Of a stretch of 64,000 bases of DNA, positions 43,321 to 53,018 are shown piece by piece. The number at the start of each line of letters is the position of its first letter. Within the stretch, counting starts at the first letter, position 1. The position numbers and the translations under genes are program-made. The stretch lies in the NCBI RefSeq assembly GCF_900110205.1, contig NZ_FOCV01000007.1, positions 62,001 to 126,000 on the forward strand, given 5' to 3'. The notes under the pieces are model-generated. The model was given only the letters and a program-made list of their open reading frames with translations. It did not search any database and was not told the origin of the DNA. Origin of the DNA: Rhizobium tibeticum (GTDB lineage: Bacteria; Pseudomonadota; Alphaproteobacteria; Rhizobiales; Rhizobiaceae).

Positions 43321-43633
43321 GTCCAATCTCCTTTTCCTGCAGGGGCGTCGTTTCCTTCATTTCGCGGAACAGGCTGTATTGCGCTGGACAACGCTCGATG
43401 AGCCCTATCTTGCACGTAGCAGGTGTCGCGACTATTGCGCCCAATCGCTTGCTTCGACAAGCTGCTCGCAGCAGGTCTGTGCACGGAATGTGGCGGTCGT
43501 GCCAGAGCCGACGCTCGACAGCAACGCGTCCTTTGAGCTGATTGAACTGACCGCTAGGATTATGTCGAGCACAAACTGTCGGGTTCCCGTTTAGCCAACC
43601 GTCTTCAAGACAGACAAGCTCTGGAGGGCAGCG
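43321..43633. other. Intergenic region between divergent genes
   Basis: About 310 bp with no supported gene. It should contain the two divergent promoters for the nitronate monooxygenase and the GST. Confidence 0.45.
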
Positions 43634-44287
43634 ATGACTATTACAATTACCGCCTTTGAACGGTCGCCTGATGGCGGCAAGGGTCTGGCGCGTGACATGC
43701 GCGTTCGCTGGGCGCTCGAAGAAGTTGGCCAGCCTTACGACGTCCGCCTTCTTTCGTTTAAAGCGATGAAGGAGCCCGCGCATCTCGCGCTTCAGCCTTT
43801 CGGGCAAATTCCGACCTATGAAGAAGACGATCTGGCCTTGTTCGAGTCGGGGGCAATCGTGTTCCATATCGCGGAGCGCCATGCCGGCCTGCTGCCAGAC
43901 GATGCGAATGCCAGGGCGCGCGCGATCACATGGATGTTTGCCGCGGTCAGCACGATGGAGCCGCCGATCGTCGATCGCGAAATCGCCCGATACCTAGAGG
44001 GCGACAAGACCTGGTACGAAGAGCGCCGGTCTCTCGTCGAGGAACGCATCCGAAAGCGGCTGAGCGAACTTTCCGATCGACTTGGCGATGCCGACTGGCT
44101 CGACGGCGAGTTCAGCGCCGGTGACCTTCAGATGGTGTCGGTGCTGCTCAGGGTGAAAGGATCGGGCATACTGGCCGAATACCCGAACCTGTCGGCCTAT
44201 GTCGCTCGCGGTCAAGCGCGGCCCGCATACAAGCGTGCATTCGACGCTCAGTTGGCGGTTTTCACCGCCGCATCGTCCGGCTCCTAA
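43634..44287 (+). CDS. Glutathione S-transferase family protein
   Basis: Protein of 217 residues: thioredoxin-like N-domain (RVRWALEEVGQPYDVRLLSFKAMKEPAHLALQPFGQIPTYEEDDLALFESGAIVFHIAE) with the conserved cis-Pro and Glu-Ser glutathione contacts, then an all-helical C-domain. No Cys or Tyr is obvious at the usual catalytic position; Ser11 is a candidate. It probably acts in detoxification; the substrate is unknown. Confidence 0.9.
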   Translation: MTITITAFERSPDGGKGLARDMRVRWALEEVGQPYDVRLLSFKAMKEPAHLALQPFGQIPTYEEDDLALFESGAIVFHIAERHAGLLPDDANARARAITWMFAAVSTMEPPIVDREIARYLEGDKTWYEERRSLVEERIRKRLSELSDRLGDADWLDGEFSAGDLQMVSVLLRVKGSGILAEYPNLSAYVARGQARPAYKRAFDAQLAVFTAASSGS

Positions 44288-44307
44288 AGGTGCGCTTGGC
44301 GGCTCTG

Positions 44308-45213
44308 TCAATGGCTCATTAGCAGGGGAACAGTGGCATGGGACAGCAGGCGATAGGTGACGCGGCCGAGAAGCAGTTCGAGCAGATAGCCGTGCTTGAA
44401 CGCGCCGATCAGAATGCAGCTGGCGTTGACCGATGTACCAAAGTCGAGAATGGTGTTGCCGACCGAGCGGCCCGTTGACGAGGTCACGACGACCTCGGCA
44501 TCGAGTCCCAGCTGCCGGCACATTTCCGTCGCGGTGGTCTCGTAGTGCCTGTTCGGCTTGTCATCGACGCAGAGCACGGTAATGCGGTTGGCGGCGTCCA
44601 GCCAGCGCCGTGCGGCGACCATCGTGCGCCGCGCGTGGTCATGCGGCTTCCAGCCGATCAGGACGTGGTCCAGCAGACGTCCGCGATAGCCATTGGCCGG
44701 CGGGACGAGCACGAGCTTGCCTTCGTGAAAGAGGACGTCATGGAAGGCGTCACGAGCGTCGAGATTGCCTCGATAGGGCGTGACGACAAGCGACGCGTTC
44801 CGGCAGACGTTGCCGACGCAACGGCGCAGGTCACCCTGGCAATCGCCGAGCACCAGGCTTTGCCGGTGAGGCGCGCTCAGTCTCCACTCGTCGAACAGCC
44901 GCTTGATGCGTTCGAACCGTTCGTGGGTCGAACCTTCCTCGAGGTCTCGGAGCATCTGCAATTCGATTTCCTCGGCCGATACGAGCATTGCCAGCGGATC
45001 GGCCCCGATATGTACGGCGGCGATGCTGTCCTTTACGGCGTCGGCCGCGTCGTCAGCCAGGTCGAGACAGGACTGTGCCGAGGCCGGATCGGGCAAAAGG
45101 ACGACAATATCGGCATGCTCGGTGAGATCGCGAACGTTACGCGGAGCTTGCCCTGAGTCAGGCGCGCCGAAGCCTGGTGACCAGTTGCGGTGATCGGTGG
45201 TTGTGGTGATCAA
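44308..45213 (-). CDS. Universal stress protein family (double UspA)
   Basis: Protein of about 301 residues. The second half is a clear UspA domain (HVLIGWKPHDHARRTMVAARRWLDAANRITVLCVDDK, then NTILDFGTSVNASCILIGAFKHGYLLELLLGRVTYRLLSHATVPLLMSH); the first half is a diverged copy. A TTG at 45213 is chosen as start because a perfect AAGGAG lies 7 bp upstream; another TTG at 45246 lacks one. No ATG fits the family. Confidence 0.85.
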   Translation of the reverse strand: MITTTTDHRNWSPGFGAPDSGQAPRNVRDLTEHADIVVLLPDPASAQSCLDLADDAADAVKDSIAAVHIGADPLAMLVSAEEIELQMLRDLEEGSTHERFERIKRLFDEWRLSAPHRQSLVLGDCQGDLRRCVGNVCRNASLVVTPYRGNLDARDAFHDVLFHEGKLVLVPPANGYRGRLLDHVLIGWKPHDHARRTMVAARRWLDAANRITVLCVDDKPNRHYETTATEMCRQLGLDAEVVVTSSTGRSVGNTILDFGTSVNASCILIGAFKHGYLLELLLGRVTYRLLSHATVPLLMSH

Positions 45214-45456
45214 GCTGGCCCTCCTTCCTGGATCGGCCTCGCACAATTACACTGCAATAATACGCCAATCTGATCGGTGTTGAAATCGTCTTGGCGGACG
45301 AAGGCGAGCTATTTTGAACGCCAAGCCCGCGGCTGCCGGATACCAATGCTCATTCTGGCGGTCTTGCGCCTTGATCGCGACCTGCTAGAATCTGCCGTGC
45401 CAAGCTTTTGTGTTGGCTGCATTTTTAGGTTCCTCTGGCTATTTGCGGGGCGCGCG

Positions 45457-46485
45457 ATGGAGACGCCAGTTACCTCTAAAGTGAGCTACGGCGCGGAGCC
45501 CGGATTGCGCTTCGCCCTGCTCTTGGACGGGTGTGGTGGCTGCACACAGCTGGACATTGCTCGGGCGCGACGATGGAAGCCGGAAGATGGGATCATCTGG
45601 CTGCATTTCGAGCGCGACCATGTGGCGGCTGCCGATTGGATCAACAGGGAAAGCGGCCTCGATAGCTTCGTGACGGAAGCCCTTCTCGAAGAGGAAACAC
45701 GGCCGCGCGTCGAGCCTGTCGCCGACGGTCTGCTGATCATCCTTCGGGGCGTGTGTGCGACGGCGCCGGACGAAGAGCCGGAGCAGCAGACCGACATCGA
45801 TCTCGTGCCGCTACATATGTGGATCGACGTCAACAAGGTCATTTCCCTGCGTGACAGCGGCCACTACATCACCGCACTTCGCGACATTCGCCAGGCGCTC
45901 GAGAAAGGCAAGGGCCCGCATCGCACCGGAGACCTGCTGGCGCTGATCGGCGACAAGCTTGTGCGCGACCTGGAGCCCGTTCTCGACGCCATGGACGAGG
46001 AGGTGGACGAGCTTGACGAGATGATCTTTCACGGCGAAGCAAGCGAGGTGCGCCAGCGCCTCAAGCTGTTGCGCCGGCGTTCTGTACAGCTTCGCCGCTA
46101 TCTGGCGCCGCAGCGCGATGCATTGAACCGCATCGAACATGATGACGCGCCATGGCTCCTGGAGCGCGACAAACTGCGCATGCGCGAGGTCATCGACAAG
46201 CTGATGCGATTCATCGAGTACCTCGATGCCATCCGCGACCGCACCGGTATCCTGCACGATGACCTATCGACGGTGATCAGCGAACGCATCGCACGCAATT
46301 CCAATCGGTTGGCGGCGCTGGCGGCCCTGCTGCTGCCGCCGAGCGTCGTGGCCGGGCTGTTCGGAATGAATGTCGGAGGCATTCCGGGGGTCAACGACGC
46401 CTGGGCATTCGTCATCATCGTGATGTTCGTGACGATCACATCCGTTGCGACGCTTTGGTTGCTTCGGCGGATCGGCTGGCTTTAG
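45457..46485 (+). CDS. CorA-family transporter, ZntB-like
   Basis: Divalent-cation channel or transporter of 342 residues. A long acidic, coiled cytoplasmic domain is followed by two C-terminal helices with GMNVGGIPG between them, the GMN motif of CorA with the ZntB-like continuation. The last residues LWLLRRIGWL are cytoplasmic. ATG 45457 fits the family start; 60 upstream in-frame residues are unlikely. ZntB relatives carry Zn2+ or other metals. Confidence 0.92.
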   Translation: METPVTSKVSYGAEPGLRFALLLDGCGGCTQLDIARARRWKPEDGIIWLHFERDHVAAADWINRESGLDSFVTEALLEEETRPRVEPVADGLLIILRGVCATAPDEEPEQQTDIDLVPLHMWIDVNKVISLRDSGHYITALRDIRQALEKGKGPHRTGDLLALIGDKLVRDLEPVLDAMDEEVDELDEMIFHGEASEVRQRLKLLRRRSVQLRRYLAPQRDALNRIEHDDAPWLLERDKLRMREVIDKLMRFIEYLDAIRDRTGILHDDLSTVISERIARNSNRLAALAALLLPPSVVAGLFGMNVGGIPGVNDAWAFVIIVMFVTITSVATLWLLRRIGWL

Positions 46486-46592
46486 ACAGCGACCGTGTTC
46501 TGTGCGCAGGGCATCCGTGCCTGCGCCTCGGCTCGTGACGGAATACGGTGGCGTGGCGGCGGTGAATGCACCGTCCGGCAATGCCTTGCCGA

Positions 46593-47219
46593 TCAGTTCG
46601 CTGCGAAGCAGTAGAACAGACCGTCGCCTCCGGTCGTCTTGAAGGCTTCCACGGTGCAGCCGCCACGTGTCGGATGCGAGGCGTTCCACGACTTGGCTTC
46701 CGCTGAATCATTTGGTCCCGTCCGGTCGCTGTGGCCGACGATCGCGACACCTTCTGCGCCGCCCATCGTCCAGTTGCCGCATGTTTGAGGCGCCGCGGTG
46801 CCATCGGCTTGCGAGCCGGTCAGGATGTCGTGGCGGTTCGGTGTGTCGCCGCGGCCGTTGATGACTTCGCCCTTCTCGTTGAGCGCGGTCTGCTTGGTCA
46901 GGTTGTTCTTGTCGCTGTGTAGGGAGGCCACGTCGTCGGCGATTTTTTCACCCTTGGCATTATGCCATGGCCCGGATCCGATGCGATCCTTTGCGTTCTC
47001 GGCGTCGGTGGAAAGATAGGCCTTCCAGGTCTTGCCAGTGGCGCCCGCGGCTGTGGCAAGTGTGTTGCAATAGGCGTCGGCACCGGCGAGGCCGCCGAGA
47101 TCGCCGCCCTTGCCGGGATTTGCACTGGTCACGAAGAAACTCATCGCGGTGTCCTGAGCATGGACCCCAACCGCTGAAAAGGCGAAAGCGGCTGCGATAT
47201 AGGCAAACCTGCGTCTCAT
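46593..47219 (-). CDS. Secreted lectin-like (DUF1554-type) protein
   Basis: Protein of 208 residues with signal peptide (FAYIAAAFAFSAVGVHAQ). The mature part MSFFVTSANPGKGGDLGGLAGADAYCNTLATAAG and four or more cysteines (CNTL, QTCGNW, GGCTVE, FYCFAAN) match a small secreted family resembling C-type-lectin or collagen-XV-like folds. Role unknown. Convergent with the ZntB-like gene. Confidence 0.8.
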   Translation of the reverse strand: MRRRFAYIAAAFAFSAVGVHAQDTAMSFFVTSANPGKGGDLGGLAGADAYCNTLATAAGATGKTWKAYLSTDAENAKDRIGSGPWHNAKGEKIADDVASLHSDKNNLTKQTALNEKGEVINGRGDTPNRHDILTGSQADGTAAPQTCGNWTMGGAEGVAIVGHSDRTGPNDSAEAKSWNASHPTRGGCTVEAFKTTGGDGLFYCFAAN

Positions 47220-47503
47220 GGCGTCTCTCCCTGGTTGAAATTTCTAAGGAGCGAAGCGTATTGCAGGTAAGCCTTCGCGTAAAATCGAAATCGCGTGATG
47301 GAGCCTTGCAACTTGGTGTGCCCTCATGCCGAAAGGCTACGGCTTTCAGGTTTATTTCGCGGCGCACTCCGTGTCGCTGCCGTATCCGCCCTATCCGAGG
47401 TTTCAGTCAAGTCGCCGTGATTTCAACCACGCGTTCTTGACAATGGATTCGCGTGGTAAATATCTGTCACGAACCGGCTTCAGACGTAAGGCCTCAGGAC
47501 AGC

Positions 47504-47998
47504 ATGATCGACACGCGTTTTTCGACCGCTCTACAGATTGTCATCAGTGTCGCCGTCAACGAAGAGGCAAATCTGCGCACCACGAGCCAATCACTTGCAC
47601 AAGGGCTGGACACCAGCGCCAGCTTTGTCCGCAAGCTGCTGCTGCCGCTCAACGAGAACGGTATTCTCGCTACTGCCCAGGGCGGCAAGGGCGGCATCCG
47701 TTTGGCGCGTCCGCGGGACCAGATATTGCTCAGCCAGATCTATGCTGCTGTCACCGGCGACAAGAAGATCTGGGCGACCAGGCATGACATTCCGCATGAG
47801 GGGCTTGTGGGCGAGAATATCGGAGACCTCTCGGAGTTTCTTTGCGATCGCGCCGAGCAGGCCGTCGTCGACATGCTTGGTTCGGTGACCATTCACGACA
47901 GCGTAGCGGAGCTACGCCGCCTCGAGGCGCTAAAATCTGCCGGCCATCAGCCGCCGACGGATGGAAGTCTCGTGCGCGATCGCCACGCCGCCGAATAA
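47504..47998 (+). CDS. Rrf2-family regulator without Fe-S cysteines
   Basis: Protein of 164 residues. Winged helix of the Rrf2 family: RFSTALQIVISVAVNEEANLRTTSQSLAQGLDTSASFVRKLLLPLNENGILATAQGGKGGIRLARP. The effector part has a single Cys (FLCDRAEQ) instead of the usual three, so it probably does not bind a cluster; a NsrR/YwnA-like redox or other signal is possible. ATG 47504 matches the family start. Confidence 0.88.
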   Translation: MIDTRFSTALQIVISVAVNEEANLRTTSQSLAQGLDTSASFVRKLLLPLNENGILATAQGGKGGIRLARPRDQILLSQIYAAVTGDKKIWATRHDIPHEGLVGENIGDLSEFLCDRAEQAVVDMLGSVTIHDSVAELRRLEALKSAGHQPPTDGSLVRDRHAAE

Positions 47999-48018
47999 TT
48001 TCGTCCGCAAGACGAAAA

Positions 48019-48050
48019 GGGGTGGCCGGGCAGGGAACCCGGGCCACCCC
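48019..48050 (-). terminator. Terminator of the porin gene
   Basis: GGGGTGGCC and GGCCACCCC form a 9-bp stem between convergent genes. On the minus strand the stem is followed by TTTT, so it best serves the porin transcript. Confidence 0.75.
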
Positions 48051-48158
48051 TCCTAACTGATCGGAGGTCAATCTGATCAGAAACGTTAAAGAGGCGCCGC
48101 ATCGCCTTCTCCGTGACCTTAGTCGCGAAGCAAGGTGAAAACGCGGCGCCGTTTTCGA

Positions 48159-49190
48159 TTAGAATGCGCGCTGGAGGCGGAAGAAGCCCGACGTTACATC
48201 GTTGCCGATGTCCGGATCGAGGTAGTTGACGGTCGCCTTGGCGTAGAAGTTGTCGACGATCTGATAGTCAACCGTCAGACCAACCTTCCAGGCGTCGTTG
48301 TTGTCGTTGAAGTCGCCAGCGACGATGCCGTAGTTGCCATAGTACTGGGCGGCCGGGGTGATCTTCAGCTTGTCGGTCGCCTTGATGGCGTACTCGGCGG
48401 CGATAGCCCACTCAGCGGCCTGATAGTAGGAGTTCGGGCCGCTGGAGTAGACCGCTGCGAGGCCGAGAGTGCCCGGACCGATAGCGACGGTACCCATGGC
48501 GCGGACGGCGCCTTCTTCGTTGTCGGTGTCGTAGCCGGCTGTGACCTGGTATCCGAATACGCCAGCCTTGCCGCCGATGCCGATCGCTACGCCGACGTTG
48601 TTCGGCTGTTCGCCGGCACTGTAGTAGCCGTCTTCCAGCTCATCAACGCTGATACCAGCGTAGAAGTTGTCGGCTTCGTACTGATAGCGGATCGAGTTGT
48701 GCAGCGTAATCTTGCTGCCGATGTCGTCCGTTTCGCCCGACAGGCCATCGTCCCACCAGCTGTAGAACAGACCGGCGCGGATGCCGGCGATGTCGATGTA
48801 GGCCGAGTCGAGCTTTGCGATCTGTCCGGACGCATTGTCGGCATTCGTCTGCAAAACGATGACGCCCGTCAGCGGACCGTATTCGGTGTCGCTCTTGGCA
48901 GTGAACTGGAGCTGGCCGCGGGTAACGGCATCCCAGTCAGAGGTGCCGGTGGTGGACGCGCCGCCCGTGACAGCGTTCGGGGAAGCGTTGACCTGGAAAC
49001 GGATGTAACCGCTGATCTTCAGGCAGGTTTCCGTGCCCGGGATGTAGAAGTAGCCGCTGCCGTAAGCGTCGCAGACGCGGACATATTCAACCGGTTCCGG
49101 CTCAGCAGCAACGATGGCGTCAGCGGCCTGCGCGCTCGAGATGGCAGCCAAGGCCGCCGCCGAGCTCATGAGAATCATCTTAATGTTCAT
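48159..49190 (-). CDS. Outer-membrane porin (Omp2/RopA type)
   Basis: Porin of 343 residues with a signal peptide (NIKMILMSSAAALAAISSAQAADA). The start of the mature part (VEYVRVCDAYGSGYFYIPGTETCLKISGYIRFQV) with its two cysteines is the hallmark of rhizobial/Brucella Omp2-RopA porins. Amphipathic beta strands follow and the C-terminus ends in Phe (FFRLQRAF). ATG 49190 gives the signal peptide; an ATG 10 codons upstream does not. Probably highly expressed, judging by the family. Confidence 0.93.
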   Translation of the reverse strand: MNIKMILMSSAAALAAISSAQAADAIVAAEPEPVEYVRVCDAYGSGYFYIPGTETCLKISGYIRFQVNASPNAVTGGASTTGTSDWDAVTRGQLQFTAKSDTEYGPLTGVIVLQTNADNASGQIAKLDSAYIDIAGIRAGLFYSWWDDGLSGETDDIGSKITLHNSIRYQYEADNFYAGISVDELEDGYYSAGEQPNNVGVAIGIGGKAGVFGYQVTAGYDTDNEEGAVRAMGTVAIGPGTLGLAAVYSSGPNSYYQAAEWAIAAEYAIKATDKLKITPAAQYYGNYGIVAGDFNDNNDAWKVGLTVDYQIVDNFYAKATVNYLDPDIGNDVTSGFFRLQRAF

Positions 49191-49553
49191 AATCAGTCCA
49201 ATCTTCTGTCGATTGGGCACAGGTCGTCACTGCCGAAAGCCGGCTCTACCTACCCCAAATTGTTTCGTACAAGCCCTTGCGGGAAACGCGGTACGTCCGC
49301 GGCGCCAAATTACATTTCCGAATAAATGTATCAATAATAGATACAATCAAAATTGAGTTTTGCTGCAAAGCGGAATTCGGGTGTTGCACAAAGGCAACTG
49401 TCGGTTTTTGCGCAAGGAAACGTTTACCGACGCTGGTTATAACCGTTTGTTACTCAACGCGTTTTTGAAACGGATGGTTTCAAAACAATAATGTTGCGCT
49501 GCAGCATCGATGGCGCCGCAGCAGCCCGTCCTCTCTTCAAGCGGGCGCTGCGA
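49191..49553. other. AT-rich upstream region of porin, with TGTATC/GATACA inverted repeat
   Basis: 363 bp without a gene. TGTATC (49327-49332), AATAATA, GATACA (49340-49345) is a perfect inverted repeat about 140 bp upstream of the porin start, using the same hexamer as the sites near the two-component system. The rest is unusually AT-rich for this window, as expected for a strong, regulated porin promoter. Confidence 0.5.
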
Positions 49554-50615
49554 TCATGGTGAAACGCGCCTCAATGTCGTTTCTTCATTCATAAGCGCGG
49601 CCGTCATGGAATCGCGCGGATCGAGCCTCAGAGAACAATCCGCGTCGATCAAATGTTCCAGCAGATTTCTCAGCCCGTCACTGAAGTGCCGGCTCGCCTC
49701 GGCGGCTTCGTGGCTCGCAAGTGTCGCGGAGCCGATGATTCGAACGCCGAAAACGTTGATTGTTTCGTCGACACGCATCAGCGCGCAATTGCCACCACTT
49801 TCGGCCGCAAGATCGACAATCACCGTTCCGGGGCTCAACCGCGAAAGCATGGTCTCGTCAAGCAGCATCGGAGCGGTTTGACCGGGTATCACGACATTGG
49901 TCGTGATCAACTGCATCTTGGACAGAGGATCGCAAAGCTCTTGGCGAAGCCGTGCCAAGTCTGCGGACATGCCGAGGAATTTGGCACCGAGTCGTTCGAT
50001 CTTTGCTTGTGTATCCCTCTCCAGGCCAAAGCCGTGGGTCAGCGCGCCGAGACGGCGCGCGGTCGCCAGTGCCTGCAGGCTTGCTGCGTCGCTGCCCAAT
50101 GCGGCCATTCTGACCGGCCGGACAAAGCTTCCGTCCACCATCAGCATCGGATGCGAAATGCCGAACTGCCTGGCCGCTTCCAGTATGGCGGCGTGGCCGG
50201 TAATGGCTGCCTGTCTCGATGAAATGTCCGCACCCTTGACGCCCTGCATCCCGGAAAGCCTGGCGATGTCGAGATGGAGCGGCCGTTGTCCAGCTGGTAG
50301 ACCGGTCACCGGTGCTGCGTTCGAACCAAGGAAAATCAGAACCGCTGTCGCTGGAAAGATCCGCGTGGCTGCCGGCCGCCGCACACTGACGAATACATCC
50401 GAAGAGGATGCCATCTGAGCAAACTCGGCGGGCTCGGCGCCTGCAGCGATATAGGCGTCGTCTGCGTGCCCGGCGCCGATGCCGCAGCTGCGCTCGAAAC
50501 GAATCGACATACGCGCGCAAAGCCGCCGCACGTCGTCCGGCGTCAACGCGACGCGACGCTCACCGGGATGTGTTTCCCGAAGCAGCCCGGCACGGACGCG
50601 GATAACATTGGACAT
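49554..50615 (-). CDS. PntA/alanine-dehydrogenase-like protein with altered nucleotide-binding motif
   Basis: Protein of 353 residues resembling the NAD(P) transhydrogenase alpha subunit (VRAGLLRETHPGERRVALTPDDVRRL, then DIARLSGMQGVKGADISSRQAAITGHAAILEAA, PPAMLLDETMLSRLSPGTVIVDLAAESGGNCALM-like end). Where PntA has VIGAGVAGLQAI, this protein has ALGSDAASLQAL, so the GxGxxG dinucleotide motif is lost. No pntB or membrane-domain gene follows. It is divergent from nadE, so a role tied to NAD is conceivable but unproven. Confidence 0.8.
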   Translation of the reverse strand: MSNVIRVRAGLLRETHPGERRVALTPDDVRRLCARMSIRFERSCGIGAGHADDAYIAAGAEPAEFAQMASSSDVFVSVRRPAATRIFPATAVLIFLGSNAAPVTGLPAGQRPLHLDIARLSGMQGVKGADISSRQAAITGHAAILEAARQFGISHPMLMVDGSFVRPVRMAALGSDAASLQALATARRLGALTHGFGLERDTQAKIERLGAKFLGMSADLARLRQELCDPLSKMQLITTNVVIPGQTAPMLLDETMLSRLSPGTVIVDLAAESGGNCALMRVDETINVFGVRIIGSATLASHEAAEASRHFSDGLRNLLEHLIDADCSLRLDPRDSMTAALMNEETTLRRVSP

Positions 50616-50891
50616 TCATTGCTCTGGAAGAGAGGTAAATCGAACTGTGGCGCGCGAGCGATATAGGCTGACTCTTCCATAGTTTTATGACAGTTTCGTA
50701 ATTTTATTTTGGGCAGTTTCGCGGGTTTTCCCTTTTCGCAACTGCTGATAAGTCCTTCATTTTGCAGGATACTGTTTGCAGCTTGCATGAGCGATGTCGA
50801 ATAAGGCTGTTCGCCGTGCGAGATCAGGTTTTGCCCGGAGGCATTTGGATGTAATGGTCAGTCATCAGGCGCTTGGCTGCTGGAGGCATTG

Positions 50892-52943
50892 GTGAATTTC
50901 TATTCGGTTTATGATCAAGGTTTTGTCCGCGTGGCGGCCTGCACGCCGAATTGCGAGATCGGCGATCCCGATTTCAACGCGCAGGCAACATTGGAACTGG
51001 CGCGGCAGGGACATGCCGAGGGCGCTGGCCTGATGGTATTTCCCGAACTCGGAATCTCCAGCTACTCCATCGACGACCTCCTCGGGCAGGACGCGCTTCT
51101 CAAGGGCGTCGATGCTGCGATTGCGGAGATTGTCCGGGCAAGCCGCGATCTCACGCCGGTTCTTCTTGTCGGCGCGCCGCTGCAGAACGGCGGGCGGCTC
51201 TACAATTGCGCGGTCGCCATTCATGCCGGTCGCATCCTCGGCGTCGTTCCGAAGATGCATCTCCCGAACTATCGCGAGTTCTACGAGAAACGCTGGTTCG
51301 CGTCTGGGCGAGGCGTGCGCGGCGACAGCATTCGTGTGGCCGGCGAGACGGTGCCGTTCGGAACAGACCTCATCTTCGCAGCCGAAGATATGGAAGATTT
51401 CGTTTTTCACATCGAGATCTGCGAAGATCTCTGGGCGCCGGCGGCCCCGAGTGATTTCGGCGCGCTGGCGGGTGCACTGATCCTCGCCAACCTTTCGGCC
51501 AGCAACATAACGGTCGGAAAGGCCGATACCCGTAAGCTTCTGTGCTCGGCACAGTCGGCGCGTAGCCTGTCGGCTTATGTCTATTCGGCCGCCGGCCCTG
51601 GCGAATCGACGACGGATCTGGCGTGGGACGGTCAGGCTTGCATCTACGAGCTCGGCAGTCTGCTTGCCGAAACCGATCGGTTCCCGACGTCGTCGCAGAT
51701 ATGCGTGGCTGATATCGATGTCGAGAGGCTGCGGCTCGAGCGGTTGCGAACAGGCACGTTCAATGATGCGGCCACGCTCAACCTCACGGCCGGGCACGAA
51801 TTCCGGCGCGTAGCATTCCAGTTCAAGAAACCGAAAGGCGACATAGGCCTGAAGCGCGATGTTGCGCGCTTCCCCTTCGTGCCCGCTGATGAAAGCCGCC
51901 TCGATCAGGATTGCTACGAAACGTTCAACATCCAGGTGCAGGGGCTGATGAAGCGGCTACGCTCGACCGGCATCAAGCGGCTTTGCATCGGCATTTCGGG
52001 CGGTCTCGATTCCACCCATGCCTTGCTCGTCGCGGCGCGCGCCTTCGACCAGCTCGGCTGGCCGCGTTCGGACATCCTCTGCTTCACCATGCCGGGATTC
52101 GCGACGGGCGACGCCACCAAGTCGAACGCTTGGGCGCTGATGCAAAGCATGGGCGTCACGGCGGAGGAAGTGGATATCAGGCCACTGGCCCTGCAGTTGC
52201 TCAAGGATCTGAAGCATCCCTTCGGCAGCGGCAAGCCGGTCTACGATACGACCTTCGAAAACGTCCAGGCTGGTCTGCGCACGGACTTCCTGTTCCGAGC
52301 CGCAAACCAGCGCAGTGCGCTGGTGCTGGGTACCGGAGACCTGTCGGAAATTGGTCTCGGTTGGTCGACCTACGGGGTCGGCGACCAGATGAGCCACTAC
52401 AACGTCAACGCATCGGTGCCGAAGACCCTGATCCAGCATCTGATCCGCTGGGTGATCCGTTCCGGTGATTTCGATGCGCAAGCGAATGCGACCTTGGAGA
52501 GCATTCTCGGCACGCTGATTTCGCCCGAACTGGTTCCCGCCGATGAGAACGGCGTCATGCAGAGCACGGAGGACAAGATCGGGCCATACGATCTGCACGA
52601 CTTCGCCCTCTACTACACGACGCGTTTTGGCCTTCGCCCTTCGAAAATCGCCTTCCTTGCCTACAATGCCTGGCGCGATGCCGGGGCGGGCGTCTGGCCG
52701 CCGCATTTCCCCGCCGACAAGCGCCGCAGTTTCGATCTGCCCGTCATCAAGCACTGGATGGAGGTTTTCCTGTTCCGTTTCTTTACCATCAGCCAGTTCA
52801 AGCGGTCGGCATCGCCGAATGGCCCGAAAGTGACGTCGGGCGGATCGCTGTCTCCGCGTGGCGATTGGCGTGCGCCATCCGACGGCAATGGACGGATATG
52901 GCTGAAGGAGTTGAAGACAAATGTCCCTGATGCAAAAGCCTAG
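50892..52943 (+). CDS. nadE: Glutamine-dependent NAD+ synthetase
   Basis: Two-domain enzyme of about 683 residues. The N-terminal nitrilase-type glutaminase has catalytic Glu (FPELGISSYS), Lys (VPKMHLPNYREFYEKRWF) and Cys (FHIEICEDLWAP). The C-terminal synthetase has the P-loop CIGISGGLDSTHALLVA, GTGDLSEIGLGWSTYGVGDQMSHYNVNASVPK and a Tyr-rich tail. GTG 50892 is chosen because TGGAGG lies 5 bp upstream; a TTG at 50889 is closer than normal. Length fits the long actinobacterial/alphaproteobacterial form. Confidence 0.94.
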   Translation: MNFYSVYDQGFVRVAACTPNCEIGDPDFNAQATLELARQGHAEGAGLMVFPELGISSYSIDDLLGQDALLKGVDAAIAEIVRASRDLTPVLLVGAPLQNGGRLYNCAVAIHAGRILGVVPKMHLPNYREFYEKRWFASGRGVRGDSIRVAGETVPFGTDLIFAAEDMEDFVFHIEICEDLWAPAAPSDFGALAGALILANLSASNITVGKADTRKLLCSAQSARSLSAYVYSAAGPGESTTDLAWDGQACIYELGSLLAETDRFPTSSQICVADIDVERLRLERLRTGTFNDAATLNLTAGHEFRRVAFQFKKPKGDIGLKRDVARFPFVPADESRLDQDCYETFNIQVQGLMKRLRSTGIKRLCIGISGGLDSTHALLVAARAFDQLGWPRSDILCFTMPGFATGDATKSNAWALMQSMGVTAEEVDIRPLALQLLKDLKHPFGSGKPVYDTTFENVQAGLRTDFLFRAANQRSALVLGTGDLSEIGLGWSTYGVGDQMSHYNVNASVPKTLIQHLIRWVIRSGDFDAQANATLESILGTLISPELVPADENGVMQSTEDKIGPYDLHDFALYYTTRFGLRPSKIAFLAYNAWRDAGAGVWPPHFPADKRRSFDLPVIKHWMEVFLFRFFTISQFKRSASPNGPKVTSGGSLSPRGDWRAPSDGNGRIWLKELKTNVPDAKA

Positions 52944-53018
52944 GCCTGTCGATAGCGGCTTGCAAAAGCTGTTGGCCGCCGCAGATACCGTTATGTGAAT
53001 GACAGTTAGCGGTACCAC

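Noticed and set aside
43148..43882. 244-codon minus-strand frame in the nitronate monooxygenase-GST gap
   Set aside because: Overlaps the starts of both real genes and has no homology or ribosome site.
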